Made by a program: the position numbers and the translations under genes | The notes under the pieces: model-generated | Database searches by the model: none | The model's input: only the letters and a program-made list of their open reading frames with translations | What the model was told of the DNA's origin: nothing | DNA from: Ferrovibrio sp. | GTDB lineage: Bacteria; Pseudomonadota; Alphaproteobacteria; Ferrovibrionales; Ferrovibrionaceae | NCBI RefSeq assembly: GCF_002796975.1 | Contig: NZ_PEKV01000012.1 | Span: forward strand, 246,035-287,254 | Direction of reading: 5' to 3' | Length of the DNA stretch: 41,220 bases | In this document: positions 1-8,326 of the stretch, piece after piece | How positions within the stretch are numbered: the stretch's first letter is position 1 | Layout: every line of letters starts with the position of its first letter

Positions 1-533
1 GGATCGATGAGGGTATGCGAGGTCAGTGGCCTGAAACCGCCATCGGTAAAGAACTGGTCGAGTTCGCCGGGGCGTAGGTCAGCCAGCAGCACACGGCCCA
101 TCGAGGTGCAGAAGGCGGGCAGGCGGGTGCCGATGCCGAGCGCCACCGACATGATGCGTTTGGTCGGCACGCGGGCGACATAGACGATGTCGCTGCCTTC
201 CAGCACCGAGATCGAGCAGGATTCGTTCACCTGCTCGGTGAGGCGCTCCATGAAGGGCTGTGCCCGTTCCCAGATATGCATCGAGGTCAGGAAGGCGAAG
301 CCGAGTTCGAGCACGCGCGGGGTGAGGCGGAAATACTTGCCGTCGCCGGTGACGTAACCGAGTTCGCACAAGGTCAGCAGATAGCGGCGGGCGGCGGCGC
401 GCGTCATATCGGCGCGGCGCGCCACTTCGCTCAGCGTCATCTCGTCGTTGTCGCGGTCGAAGGCGGTGATGACGCGCAGGCCGCGGGCGAGCGAGGTGGA
501 AAAATCCCGGGCGTTGATGGTGGTGGTTGACAA
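1..533 (-). CDS. pcaR: IclR-family transcriptional regulator, PcaR/PobR type (3' end cut by window edge)
   Basis: About 177 N-terminal residues are visible and the reading frame runs off the left edge. Residues ~10-75 form the IclR winged helix-turn-helix (LARGLRVITAF, then MTLSEVARRADMTRAAARRY and a wing around GDGKYFRLTPRV). The start of the effector domain follows, with the PcaR/PcaU/PobR-like stretch ARVPTKRIMSVALGIGTRLP and the TSMGRVLLA motif. I place the start at a TTG (533), because this frame keeps the family N terminus; an AGGGAGG lies about 10 bases upstream. A longer frame starting at GTG in another phase (543) is a shadow. It is divergent from pcaH across a 153-bp gap with a perfect palindrome, so it is inferred to control the pca operon, with protocatechuate or 3-oxoadipate as likely effector. 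PobR or another aromatic-acid IclR regulator is the alternative. Confidence 0.8.
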   Translation of the reverse strand, partial: MSTTTINARDFSTSLARGLRVITAFDRDNDEMTLSEVARRADMTRAAARRYLLTLCELGYVTGDGKYFRLTPRVLELGFAFLTSMHIWERAQPFMERLTEQVNESCSISVLEGSDIVYVARVPTKRIMSVALGIGTRLPAFCTSMGRVLLADLRPGELDQFFTDGGFRPLTSHTLID

Positions 534-570
534 GGGTTGCCACCCTCCCTGTAATGTTTGTTTATAGAAC

Positions 571-593
571 TATTGTGCGTTATACGCACAATA
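571..593. promoter_or_regulatory. Candidate IclR/PcaR operator: perfect 10-bp-arm palindrome
   Basis: The left arm TATTGTGCGT (571-580) and right arm ACGCACAATA (584-593) are exact reverse complements around a TAT spacer. It lies 38 bases upstream of the regulator's TTG start and 93 bases upstream of pcaH. The shape, two GTGCG half sites about 10 bp apart, fits operators bound by IclR dimers. No other perfect inverted repeat of this length was seen in the gap. Binding by the adjacent regulator is inferred from position. Confidence 0.6.
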
Positions 594-686
594 AGTCAAG
601 GAAATGTCGGATTTCTTGACGCAGATCAGCGCCAGCCGGCCCGTGTCTGGTTATAGTGGCGGTACGAATACGGAGGAAAACCAGCA

Positions 687-1397
687 ATGTCAGAAGCGAT
701 CGGCTACAAGCGGCCGGCAGCCGGCACCCAGCCGAATTACCTGCACGCCCCCTATCAGTCCTCAATCAAGCGCGCGCCGAACAAGCCGCTGATCAGGATG
801 CCGCAGACGCTGACCGAACTGACCGGGCCGGTCTATGGCCATGACCGCGTCGGCCCGCTCGACAACGACCTGACCAAGCAGCATGCCGGCGAGCCGCTGG
901 GCGAACGCATGATCCTGTCGGGTCGGCTGCTGGATGAGAACGGCCGGCCGGTGCCGCATTCGCTGATCGAAATCTGGCAGGCCAATGCCTGCGGTCGTTA
1001 TCCGCATCCGGGCGACCAGCATGACGCGCCGCTGGATCCGAATTTCACCGGCTATGGCCGCACGGTCACCGACTCAGAAGGCCGCTATCGCTTCGTCACC
1101 ATCAAGCCGGGCGCCTATCCGTGGCGCAATCACCACAATGCCTGGCGTCCGCAGCATATCCATTTCTCGCTGTTCGGACCCAGCTTCATGACCCGCCTGG
1201 TGACGCAGATGTATTTCCCCGGCGATCCGCTGCTGCCCTATGACCCGATCTTCAACTGCGTGACCGACCAGCGCGCCCGCGACAGCATGATTTCGAAATT
1301 CGATTTCGAGACCACGATCCCGGAATTCGCGCTGGGCTATCACTGGGACATCGTTTTGCGCGGCCGCGATGCCACGCCGATGGAAAACAAGAAGTAA
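687..1397 (+). CDS. pcaH: Protocatechuate 3,4-dioxygenase beta subunit
   Basis: This is the iron-bearing subunit of the intradiol dioxygenase that opens protocatechuate to 3-carboxy-cis,cis-muconate. The protein has 236 residues, normal for PcaH. All four Fe(III) ligands can be placed by their spacing in the family: Tyr105 (in GRYPH), Tyr144 (in AYPWRN), and His157 and His159 (in RPQHIHF). These correspond to Tyr408, Tyr447, His460 and His462 of the Pseudomonas enzyme. A GGAGG stands 10 bases before the ATG. It is the first gene of pcaHGBDC and forms a heteromer with PcaG, encoded 21 bases downstream. Control by the divergent IclR-type regulator is inferred. Confidence 0.96.
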   Translation: MSEAIGYKRPAAGTQPNYLHAPYQSSIKRAPNKPLIRMPQTLTELTGPVYGHDRVGPLDNDLTKQHAGEPLGERMILSGRLLDENGRPVPHSLIEIWQANACGRYPHPGDQHDAPLDPNFTGYGRTVTDSEGRYRFVTIKPGAYPWRNHHNAWRPQHIHFSLFGPSFMTRLVTQMYFPGDPLLPYDPIFNCVTDQRARDSMISKFDFETTIPEFALGYHWDIVLRGRDATPMENKK

Positions 1398-1418
1398 AGA
1401 CGGCCGGAGACACTTGAA

Positions 1419-1991
1419 ATGACGCTTATGCCCACTGCTTCCTCCACCGTCGGTCCCTACCTGCATATCGGCCTCACGCCGCTGCAGGTGCATGACATCG
1501 CCAAGGACGCCTCGAAGGGCGAAAAGATCGTGATCAGCGGTCGCGTCTTCGATGGCGAAGGCCAGCCGGTGCCAGATGCACTGCTCGAATTCTGGCAGGC
1601 CAATGCCGATGGAAAATACGCCACGCCGGAAGACAGCCAGGACAAGCCGCTGGACGGCAAGTTCACCGGCTTCGGCCGCATCCCGACCGACAAGGAAGGC
1701 CGCTACAGCTTCAGCACCGTCAAGCCGGGCGCCGTGCCGGGTCCGGGCAATACGCTGCAGGCGCCGCATATCCTGGTCTGCGTGTTCATGCGCGGCATGC
1801 TCAGGCACCTCTATACCCGCATCTACTTCTCCGACGAGACTGCGGCCAATGCCAATGATCCGGTGCTGGGTTTGGTGGAGGATGCCGGCCGCAAGCCGAC
1901 CCTGATCGGCGAGCGCACGGCAGGCAAGGCGGAGTATCGCTGGGACATTCGTATGCAGGGCGAAGGCGAAACCGTCTTTTTCGATTGCTGA
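1419..1991 (+). CDS. pcaG: Protocatechuate 3,4-dioxygenase alpha subunit
   Basis: This 190-residue subunit shares the intradiol dioxygenase beta-sandwich with PcaH (VPDALLEFWQANADGKY, FTGFGRIPTDKEGRYSF, then a stretch around PHILVCVFMRGM). The HIHF iron-ligand pair of PcaH is replaced by PHILVC, as expected of the non-metal-binding alpha chain that completes the substrate pocket. A GGAGA lies 9 bases before the first ATG. A second ATG at 1428 is in frame and also possible. It is the second gene of the operon, 21 bases after pcaH. Confidence 0.95.
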   Translation: MTLMPTASSTVGPYLHIGLTPLQVHDIAKDASKGEKIVISGRVFDGEGQPVPDALLEFWQANADGKYATPEDSQDKPLDGKFTGFGRIPTDKEGRYSFSTVKPGAVPGPGNTLQAPHILVCVFMRGMLRHLYTRIYFSDETAANANDPVLGLVEDAGRKPTLIGERTAGKAEYRWDIRMQGEGETVFFDC

Positions 1992-2019
1992 GCGACCCTC
2001 CGCCCAGCAACATGCCTGT

Positions 2020-3378
2020 ATGACGACTCAAGGAAATGACACGGGCCTATTCGGCCCGCTGTTCCACGGTCCGGCCATCGGCGCGGTCTTTACCGACCGC
2101 GCCCATCTGCAGGGCATGCTCGATTTCGAAGCCGCGCTGGCGCGAGCCGAGGCAAAGACGGGCGTGATCCCGGCGGATGCCGCCGGGCCTATCGCCGCGC
2201 AATGCGATGCCGCGCTCTACGATCTGGCGGCGATTGCCGAGGGCGCCACACGCGGCGGTAACACTGCCATTCCGCTGATCAAGGCACTGACCGCCAGAGT
2301 CGCTGCTAAAGACAAGAGCGCCGCCGGCTTCGTGCATTGGGGCGCCACCAGCCAGGATGCAATGGATACCGGCCTGGTGCTGCAGCTGCACGCCGCCGTG
2401 GCGCTGATCGAGGCCGATCTCGCGAAACTCTCTGCGAACCTTGCCGCGCTGGCGCAAAAGCATCGCCAGACGCCGATGGTCGGCCGCACCTGGCTGCAGC
2501 ATGCCTTGCCGATCACCTTCGGGCTCAAAGTTGCCGGCTGGCTCGATGCGGTCGAACGCCATCGCGCGCGGATCGTTGAACTGAAACCACGTCTCTTGGT
2601 CCTACAATTCGGCGGCGCAGCCGGCACGCTGGCAGCATTAGGCGACAAGGGGCTTGTCGTGGCCGAGGCGCTGGCGGCAGACCTGAAACTCGGTCTGCCG
2701 GCGACGCCCTGGCATGGTGCGCGAGATCGCGTGGTGGAATTCGGCACGGCACTGGCGCTGCTGACCGGCACTTTGGGCAAGATGGCGCGCGATATCGCAT
2801 TGCTGATGCAGACCGATGTGGCGGAAGCTTTCGAGCCGGCCGGCGAAGGCAAGGGCGGCTCGTCCACCATGCCGCATAAGCGCAATCCGGTGGTTGCGGC
2901 GGCTGTGCTGGCGGCAGCGACCCGCGTGCCGCATCTGGCTGGCAGTCTGCTGTCCGGGATGGTGCAGGAACATGAGCGCGGCCTCGGTGGCTGGCATGCC
3001 GAATGGCAGGCGCTGCCTGAACTGGCGCAGCTCAGTGCCGGCGCACTGGCGCAGATGGTCGAGGTGATCACCGGCCTGGAGGTGAAACCTGAACAGATGC
3101 GCGCCAATCTGGATGCCACTCATGGCCTGATCATGGCCGAGGCCGTGGCGATGGCGCTGGGGGCAAAACTCGGCAAGCAGGAGGCACATCATCTGGTTGA
3201 GGCGGCCTCGAAACGTGCCGTAGCCGAGAAGCGCCATCTGCGCGATGTGCTGGCCCAGGAGAGAGCCGTGCTGCAGCATCTCGATAATGCCGTACTGGAA
3301 AAACTGTTCGACCCACTCGGCTATACCGGCGTTGCCACTGCCCTGATCGACCGGGTGCTGGCGGCACGCCGGCCATAA
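2020..3378 (+). CDS. pcaB: 3-carboxy-cis,cis-muconate cycloisomerase
   Basis: This enzyme lactonises 3-carboxymuconate to 4-carboxymuconolactone, the step after PcaHG. The 452-residue protein belongs to the fumarase/aspartase superfamily, and the signature GSSTMPHKRNP is at residues 280-290. An earlier family region is HWGATSQDAMDTG, which resembles the substrate-binding TSQD segment of bacterial PcaB. The N terminus LFGPLFHGPAIGAVFTD is typical. No convincing Shine-Dalgarno precedes the ATG at 2020; translation may be coupled to pcaG, 28 bases upstream. An ATG at 2010 is out of frame. Confidence 0.95.
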   Translation: MTTQGNDTGLFGPLFHGPAIGAVFTDRAHLQGMLDFEAALARAEAKTGVIPADAAGPIAAQCDAALYDLAAIAEGATRGGNTAIPLIKALTARVAAKDKSAAGFVHWGATSQDAMDTGLVLQLHAAVALIEADLAKLSANLAALAQKHRQTPMVGRTWLQHALPITFGLKVAGWLDAVERHRARIVELKPRLLVLQFGGAAGTLAALGDKGLVVAEALAADLKLGLPATPWHGARDRVVEFGTALALLTGTLGKMARDIALLMQTDVAEAFEPAGEGKGGSSTMPHKRNPVVAAAVLAAATRVPHLAGSLLSGMVQEHERGLGGWHAEWQALPELAQLSAGALAQMVEVITGLEVKPEQMRANLDATHGLIMAEAVAMALGAKLGKQEAHHLVEAASKRAVAEKRHLRDVLAQERAVLQHLDNAVLEKLFDPLGYTGVATALIDRVLAARRP

Positions 3379-3401
3379 CCACCAGGCAAACCGGAGGAAA
3401 T

Positions 3402-4184
3402 ATGCCGCATCTCGCCACCGACGATGGCGTCTCTCTGCATTACCGGCTCGAAGGTCCGGAAGATGCACCGGTTCTGGTCATGTCGAACTCGCTTGGCACC
3501 GATCACACCATGTGGGATCCGCAGATGCCGGCGCTGCTGCAGCGTTTCCGCGTGCTGCGCTACGACACCCGCGGCCACGGCAAGTCTTCCGTGCCCAAGG
3601 CGCCGTATCAGGTGGATCGCCTGGGCAAGGACGTGCTGGCGCTGATGGACGATCTCGGCATTCCGCAGGCGATGTTTTGCGGTCTCTCGATGGGCGGCAT
3701 GACCGGCATGTGGCTGAGCGTGAATGCGCCGGGTCGCTTCACCAAGCTGGTATTGTGCAATACGGCTGCCAGGATCGGCACCGAGCAGGTCTGGAATGAC
3801 CGTATCGCCACCGTGCGCAAGAGCGGCATGGCGGCAATCACGCCGGGCGGCATCCAGCGCTGGCTGACGGAAGGTTTCATCAAGGCCAATCCCGAGACGG
3901 TCGAGAAGGTCTCGGCCCTGCTGCTGTCCACCGATCCGGAAGGCTATTGCCTCGCCTGCGGTGCGGTGCGTGATATGGATCAGCGCGAGAGCGTCGCCGC
4001 CATCCGCGCGCCCACGCTGGTGATTGCGGGCACCCACGACCTGCCGACGCCGGCCGCCGACGGTAAGGTGCTGGCCGAGACGATCCCGAATGCCCGTTAC
4101 GTCGAACTGCCGGCCGCACATCTGTCGAATGTGGAAGTGGTGGCCGATTTCACCAGGGAACTGACCGGCTTCCTGGCCGGCTGA
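3402..4184 (+). CDS. pcaD: 3-oxoadipate enol-lactonase
   Basis: This alpha/beta hydrolase opens 3-oxoadipate enol-lactone to 3-oxoadipate, the last reaction encoded by this operon. It has 260 residues, the usual PcaD size. The nucleophile elbow GLSMGG gives Ser96. Asp213 (in GTHDLPTP) and His240 (in AAHLSN) complete the triad. SLGTDHTMWDPQ near residue 32 contributes the oxyanion-side motif typical of PcaD. GGAGG stands 4-5 bases before the ATG. It sits 23 bases after pcaB and directly before pcaC; the two are fused as PcaL in some bacteria but separate here. Confidence 0.95.
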   Translation: MPHLATDDGVSLHYRLEGPEDAPVLVMSNSLGTDHTMWDPQMPALLQRFRVLRYDTRGHGKSSVPKAPYQVDRLGKDVLALMDDLGIPQAMFCGLSMGGMTGMWLSVNAPGRFTKLVLCNTAARIGTEQVWNDRIATVRKSGMAAITPGGIQRWLTEGFIKANPETVEKVSALLLSTDPEGYCLACGAVRDMDQRESVAAIRAPTLVIAGTHDLPTPAADGKVLAETIPNARYVELPAAHLSNVEVVADFTRELTGFLAG

Positions 4185-4195
4185 GGAGAATGAAG

Positions 4196-4591
4196 ATGGA
4201 CGACAAGGATCGTTACGACGCCGGCATGAAGGTGCGGCGTGGCGTGCTGGGCGATGCGCATGTCGACCGTTCGCTGACCAGGGTCAATGACTTCAACGGC
4301 GACTTCCAGAATTTCATCACCCGCTATGCCTGGGGCGAGGTCTGGACCGACGACACGCTGGACCGCAAGACGCGCAGCTGCATGGTGCTGTCGATGATGA
4401 TCGCGCTGAACCGCATCGATGAGTTCAAGCTGCATGTGAAGGCCGCCTTCAACAACGGCCTGACCAAGAACGATCTTCGCGCGGTGATCAAGCAGGCTGC
4501 CATCTATTGCGGCGTGCCGGCGGGCAACAGCGCTACGCACTGGGCCGAGGAGGTCTTTGCCCAGATGGAAAAGGACGGCCACAAGTTCTGA
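4196..4591 (+). CDS. pcaC: 4-carboxymuconolactone decarboxylase
   Basis: This protein converts 4-carboxymuconolactone to 3-oxoadipate enol-lactone, the substrate of PcaD. It has the CMD/AhpD helical fold. The N terminus DKDRYDAGMKVRRGVLGDAH and the later GEVWTDDTLDRKTRSC are characteristic of PcaC. Two ATGs are possible, 4190 and 4196. I chose 4196 because AGGAG (4184-4188), which overlaps the pcaD stop, is then 7 bases away instead of 1, and because known PcaC proteins begin at this point. The result is 131 residues. It is the last gene of the operon, followed by a strong terminator. Confidence 0.94.
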   Translation: MDDKDRYDAGMKVRRGVLGDAHVDRSLTRVNDFNGDFQNFITRYAWGEVWTDDTLDRKTRSCMVLSMMIALNRIDEFKLHVKAAFNNGLTKNDLRAVIKQAAIYCGVPAGNSATHWAEEVFAQMEKDGHKF

Positions 4592-4617
4592 CCGTACGCC
4601 TTTCTCTGGCAGATACG

Positions 4618-4647
4618 AAAACGGCGCCTTGCGGCGCCGTTTTTTTA
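4618..4647. terminator. Rho-independent terminator of pcaHGBDC, probably bidirectional
   Basis: A perfect 8-bp stem ACGGCGCC (4621-4628) / GGCGCCGT (4633-4640) closes a TTGC loop and is followed by six further T residues on the plus strand. The A residues at 4618-4620 extend the pairing, and on the minus strand they provide a short U-tract. It lies 27 bases after the pcaC stop and 21 bases beyond the stop of the convergent helicase gene, so it can end both transcripts. Confidence 0.92.
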
Positions 4648-4667
4648 TTCAGGCTGATCGGCGGCGA

Positions 4668-6110
4668 TCAGTGAACGCTGCCGCGTTGGCTGCTACGATT
4701 CTGGCCACCGCCATTATTGGAGCGCTGGCCCTGCGGCTTGCCGAAACGGCGACCGCCGCCCGGCTTCTGGCCCGGCTTCGCGCCCTGCGGCTGGCCGCCG
4801 CGGCCTTCGGTGCGCTGACCGCCGTCGCTGCGATGGCTGCCATTGCTGTCACCACGGCGATTCTCGTTACGCTGGCCCCCGTCACGATGATTGCCGCGAT
4901 GCTGGCCATGACCATGCGGGCGCTGCTGCTGCGGGCGGTTCTCGCCACGCGGCTCGGCCGCGGTGGCAGCTGCCAGCTTCTCATCGCCGCGACGGTCGGT
5001 CGAGGGGATGCGCTGGCGCGTCACCTTCTCGATGTCACGCAAGTAAGCGCGTTCATCCTGCGCGCAGAGCGAAATCGCCATACCATCCTTGCCGGCGCGC
5101 GCGGTGCGGCCGATGCGGTGGACATAGCTCTCCGGCACGTTCGGCAGTTCGAAATTCACCACATGGCTGACGCCGGTGACGTCGATGCCGCGCGCGGCGA
5201 TGTCGGTGGCGACCAGTACGCGGATGCGGCCGGCCTTGAAGTCGGCCAGGGCGCGTTCGCGCTGGCTCTGCGACTTGTTGCCATGGATCGCGGCGGCCGG
5301 CACGTTGCCGCCACCGAGATGACGGGCAACCTTGTCGGCGCCGTGCTTGGTGCGGGTGAAGACCAGGGCACGGGTGATGGTCGGATCGGCCATGATCTCC
5401 AGCAGCAGCGCGCGCTTGCGCTCGGCTTCAATGAAGATCACCTGCTGGTCGATGCGTTCGACCGTGGTGGCGGCCGGGGTGACTTCCACGCGGACCGGAT
5501 CCTTCAGGAAACCGGCAGCCAATTGCGCGATGTTCTGCGGCATGGTGGCCGAGAAGAACAGGCTCTGGCGCTGCTTGGGCAGGGCCTGCGAGATGCGCTT
5601 GATGGCATGCACGAAACCGAGATCCAGCATCTGGTCGGCTTCATCGAGTACGACGGTCTCGACAGCGTCGAGGCGCAGCGTACCCTGCTGCATATGGTCC
5701 ATCAGGCGGCCGGGCGTGGCGACGAGCACGTCGATGCCGCGGGCCAGCGCCTGCACCTGCGGGTTCATGCCGACGCCGCCGAAGACGACGGTGACCGACA
5801 GTTTCATGTCGCGGCCATAGGCGCGGAACTTCTCGGCGATCTGCGAGGCCAGCTCGCGGGTCGGGCTGAGGATCAGCGCGCGGCAGGTCTTGGGCGCCGG
5901 TCGGCGGTCGGCGGCAGCCAGACGATGCAGGATCGGCAGGGCGAAGGCGGCGGTCTTGCCGGTGCCGGTCTGCGCGATGCCAAGCAGGTCGCGACCCTGC
6001 ATGACCGGCGGAATCGCCTGGGCCTGAATCGGAGTGGGCTGGGTGTATTTGCCGGCGGTGACGGCGGTGAGCAGGGCCGGATTGAGGCCGAGATCGTTAA
6101 AGCTGGTCAA
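4668..6110 (-). CDS. rhlE: DEAD-box ATP-dependent RNA helicase, RhlE type
   Basis: This helicase remodels structured RNA, with likely roles in ribosome assembly or RNA decay. The Q motif is at [12 protein letters not shown], Walker A at AQTGTGKT (Lys52), the DEAD box at residues 156-159, SAT in motif III and [10 protein letters not shown] in motif VI. The C-terminal ~90 residues are a low-complexity Gly/Arg/Gln/Asn tail, typical of RNA-binding extensions in this family. An ATG at 6299 would add 63 residues of unconserved sequence. I prefer a TTG start at 6110, because AAGGA (6118-6122) is 7 bases upstream and the protein then begins TSFNDLGL, as family members do. It has 480 residues. The 263-bp upstream gap could hold its promoter and leader; no clear site was recognised. 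Confidence 0.93.
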   Translation of the reverse strand: MTSFNDLGLNPALLTAVTAGKYTQPTPIQAQAIPPVMQGRDLLGIAQTGTGKTAAFALPILHRLAAADRRPAPKTCRALILSPTRELASQIAEKFRAYGRDMKLSVTVVFGGVGMNPQVQALARGIDVLVATPGRLMDHMQQGTLRLDAVETVVLDEADQMLDLGFVHAIKRISQALPKQRQSLFFSATMPQNIAQLAAGFLKDPVRVEVTPAATTVERIDQQVIFIEAERKRALLLEIMADPTITRALVFTRTKHGADKVARHLGGGNVPAAAIHGNKSQSQRERALADFKAGRIRVLVATDIAARGIDVTGVSHVVNFELPNVPESYVHRIGRTARAGKDGMAISLCAQDERAYLRDIEKVTRQRIPSTDRRGDEKLAAATAAEPRGENRPQQQRPHGHGQHRGNHRDGGQRNENRRGDSNGSHRSDGGQRTEGRGGQPQGAKPGQKPGGGRRFGKPQGQRSNNGGGQNRSSQRGSVH

Positions 6111-6373
6111 AAGATAATCCTTAGAAACGGCGTACGACGGCGCAGGGCGAGACTCGCCTGCAGCGCAATGGTCGGACGCGGGGACCGATGAAACGCCCCG
6201 CGTGACCTGGGTCGTAATGGAAAGAAGCTGAAGGCGCTGGGCAGGACGAAAGAGCGGTTGGAGTGCTCCTCGTTCACGCGGCCCGGCGCGAAAGGCCATC
6301 GCAACAGATGTGCAACGACAGGCGCTATATGGAGTCTGCAGTGCCTGCCGTCAAGCGAAATAGCCGGTAATGT

Positions 6374-7225
6374 TCAGAAACCGTACAATTCTGCCGGGTT
6401 ATCGACGAAAATCTTCTTCCGGTCGGCCTCGTTCGGGGCCCAGTCGAGCAGCAGGTCGAGCAGTTTCGATTCGTCCGGATAGCCGAACTTGTCGGCCTGG
6501 GCATGCGGGAAGTTGGTCGCCCAGATCATGCGTTCGGGCGCGTGTTTCACCAGCGCCCTGGCCAGTGCGCCGACGTCTTCGTAGTTTGGCTTGCCGTCCA
6601 GCGAGGTCTCATACCAGCCGGCCAGCTTGACCCAGACATTGCCGGTGTCGATCAGGCGCAGCAGGCACCGGAAGGACGGATGGTCGACCGACACCGGATC
6701 GATGAACTTGCCGACATGGTCGATAATGATCTTCACCGGCAGGCGCTTGATCATCGCCTCATGCTCGGGCAGTTCGCGGCCGTTCAACTGTAAGAGCATG
6801 CTCCAGTTGAACGGCTTGATGCGGGCCGCCATTTCTTCGGCGACCGTCAGCTTCAGTGTGCCGCCGAGCAGGTTCATCACGCGGAGGCCGCGTGCGCCGC
6901 CTTTGGTCAGCCGGTCGAGTTCGGCATCAGTTACGCCGGGCTTCACGACGACGACGGCACGCGCCTTGTCGTGGCCCAGGGCTGCGGTCGAATCCATCAC
7001 CAGCCGGTTGTCGTCGCCATAGGCATTGGCCTGCACGACAATCACGCGTTCGATACCGAGCCAGTCCATTACCTGTTCATACTCAGGCACGCCCACGGCA
7101 GGCGGGGTGGGCGTGTTGGGGAGCGTCTGATAGCGGTCGTCGTAGAAATGGATATGCGTGTCGCAGGCGCCTTTCGGCATCTGCAGTTTCGGCTTCGGGC
7201 CGGTGAAGACGCGGGTGTAAGCCAT
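6374..7225 (-). CDS. Amidohydrolase-family lactone isomerase/hydrolase, D-galactarolactone isomerase-like
   Basis: This 283-residue protein belongs to the amidohydrolase branch (COG3618-like) that holds 2-pyrone-4,6-dicarboxylate hydrolase (LigI) and Agrobacterium D-galactarolactone isomerase. Visible barrel motifs are CDTHIHFYD (His24, His26), IIIDHVGKF (His170) and IWATNFPH near residue 238. The last position, usually the catalytic Asp of the superfamily, is Asn238 here. Last gene of the operon with uronate dehydrogenase, it most plausibly interconverts 1,5- and 1,4-lactones of galactaric/glucaric acid, or hydrolyses them. Start and stop are clear; the enolase-like gene ends 12 bases upstream. 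Lactone chemistry is inferred from context. Confidence 0.8.
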   Translation of the reverse strand: MAYTRVFTGPKPKLQMPKGACDTHIHFYDDRYQTLPNTPTPPAVGVPEYEQVMDWLGIERVIVVQANAYGDDNRLVMDSTAALGHDKARAVVVVKPGVTDAELDRLTKGGARGLRVMNLLGGTLKLTVAEEMAARIKPFNWSMLLQLNGRELPEHEAMIKRLPVKIIIDHVGKFIDPVSVDHPSFRCLLRLIDTGNVWVKLAGWYETSLDGKPNYEDVGALARALVKHAPERMIWATNFPHAQADKFGYPDESKLLDLLLDWAPNEADRKKIFVDNPAELYGF

Positions 7226-7237
7226 GAGAGTCTCCGT

Positions 7238-8323
7238 TCAGGCGACGCGATAGCGCCGTAAGGTCTCTTCGTCGGGTTCGAAACCGATGCCCGGCGTGTC
7301 GGGAATGGCGATACGGCCATCCTTGGGCAGCGGGATATCCCGGCCGCAATAGGCGTCTGGTTCGACATACATGTATTCGAACAGGCCAATTGCTGGCAGA
7401 TGCGCGGCAAGCTGCAAGGTGGCCCAGTAGCCGGGGCCGAAATAGGGCGAATGCGGCATCACTTTGCGGTTAAGCGAGGCGGCATGTTGCGTGACCTTGA
7501 TAAACTCGCTGACGCCGCCAACCTTGGTCACGCTCGGTTGCGGGAAGGTCAGCACAGCAGACAGCCGCGCGAATTCGACCGCCGTGCAGGCATTCTCCCC
7601 AGCCGAGAGGGCGACACCAAAGCGGCTGAGCGCCTTATGCGTCTCGTAATCCTCGGGCGGGAAGGTGGGTTCTTCGACCCAGTAGAGATCGAGCGCCTTC
7701 ATTTTCGGCAGCATCGCTTCGGCTTCCGCCAGGCTCCAGGCGCAGTTCACATCGGTAGTCAGGCGGATGTCTGGGCCAATCGCTGCGCGCGCTGCCGCAA
7801 TCGGTTCGTAGGCGATCTCGTGCAGCTTGATGTCGCGAAAGCCTTCCGCCACCGCGCGCTTTGTCATCGCCGCAATCGGCTCAGCACCGCCATAGCGGAC
7901 CAGGCTGGCGTAAGCGTCGATCTGCTCGCGCGCCCGGCCGCCCAGATGCGTGGCGAGGTTTTTGCCGGCAGCTTTCGCGCTCAGATCCCACAGCGCGATA
8001 TCGACGCCCGAAATGGCGAAGATGGTGATGCCGTAGCGGCCCCAGATATGCAAATCCTGCTGCAGCTTCAGCGTAAACGCCGCGACGTCGGTGACATCCT
8101 GCCCGGCCACCAGCGGCGCGACGGTGTCGCGGATCATCGCCTGCACGGCACTGGCGCAGCCATAGGCGAAGGCCTCGCCCCAGCCGACGAGGCCGCCTTC
8201 GGTCTCGATGCGGACCAGCAGGGTATCGAATTCGGTCCAGCCGCGGCGCTTGGCGCGTGGGCCGTCATAGAGATCACTGAACGGTATTTTCAGCGCGACC
8301 GTGTCGACACTCCTGATCCGCAT
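7238..8323 (-). CDS. Enolase-superfamily enzyme (mandelate racemase/muconate lactonizing type), putative aldarolactone cycloisomerase
   Basis: This 361-residue protein has the capping domain plus (beta/alpha)7beta barrel of the superfamily. Mg ligands are placed at Asp191 (TTDVNCAW), Glu217 (YWVEEP) and Glu243 (AGEN). The usual KxK is K166-L-H168, so the second lysine is histidine. The barrel His291 is present (MPHSPYFGPG), but the partner Asp of the mandelate-racemase His-Asp dyad is Ser264 (PSVTKVGG, spacing to His291 matching). In context it should convert a hexaro-lactone to 3-deoxy-2-keto-hexarate, as Agrobacterium Gci does. However, it lacks the KIKIG-type lysine pair I recall for Gci, so it is probably not an ortholog. 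The stop of udh lies 3 bases upstream of its start. An aldarate dehydratase is the alternative. Confidence 0.8.
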   Translation of the reverse strand: MRIRSVDTVALKIPFSDLYDGPRAKRRGWTEFDTLLVRIETEGGLVGWGEAFAYGCASAVQAMIRDTVAPLVAGQDVTDVAAFTLKLQQDLHIWGRYGITIFAISGVDIALWDLSAKAAGKNLATHLGGRAREQIDAYASLVRYGGAEPIAAMTKRAVAEGFRDIKLHEIAYEPIAAARAAIGPDIRLTTDVNCAWSLAEAEAMLPKMKALDLYWVEEPTFPPEDYETHKALSRFGVALSAGENACTAVEFARLSAVLTFPQPSVTKVGGVSEFIKVTQHAASLNRKVMPHSPYFGPGYWATLQLAAHLPAIGLFEYMYVEPDAYCGRDIPLPKDGRIAIPDTPGIGFEPDEETLRRYRVA

Positions 8324-8326
8324 GGC

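Noticed and set aside
79..543. A 154-codon minus-strand frame beginning at GTG with three histidines near its start
   Set aside because: It overlaps the IclR-type frame in another phase, is rich in Arg/His/Pro and shows no domain, whereas the shifted frame from TTG 533 gives a clear regulator.
616..656. TTGACG and TTATAG as a promoter for pcaH
   Set aside because: The spacing is 29 bases, too long for sigma-70; no better pair was found, so no promoter is called.
4557..6191. Long plus-strand open frame of 544 codons
   Set aside because: It is antisense to the RNA helicase gene, is repetitive Ala/Arg/Gly sequence, and reflects GC-rich codon bias.
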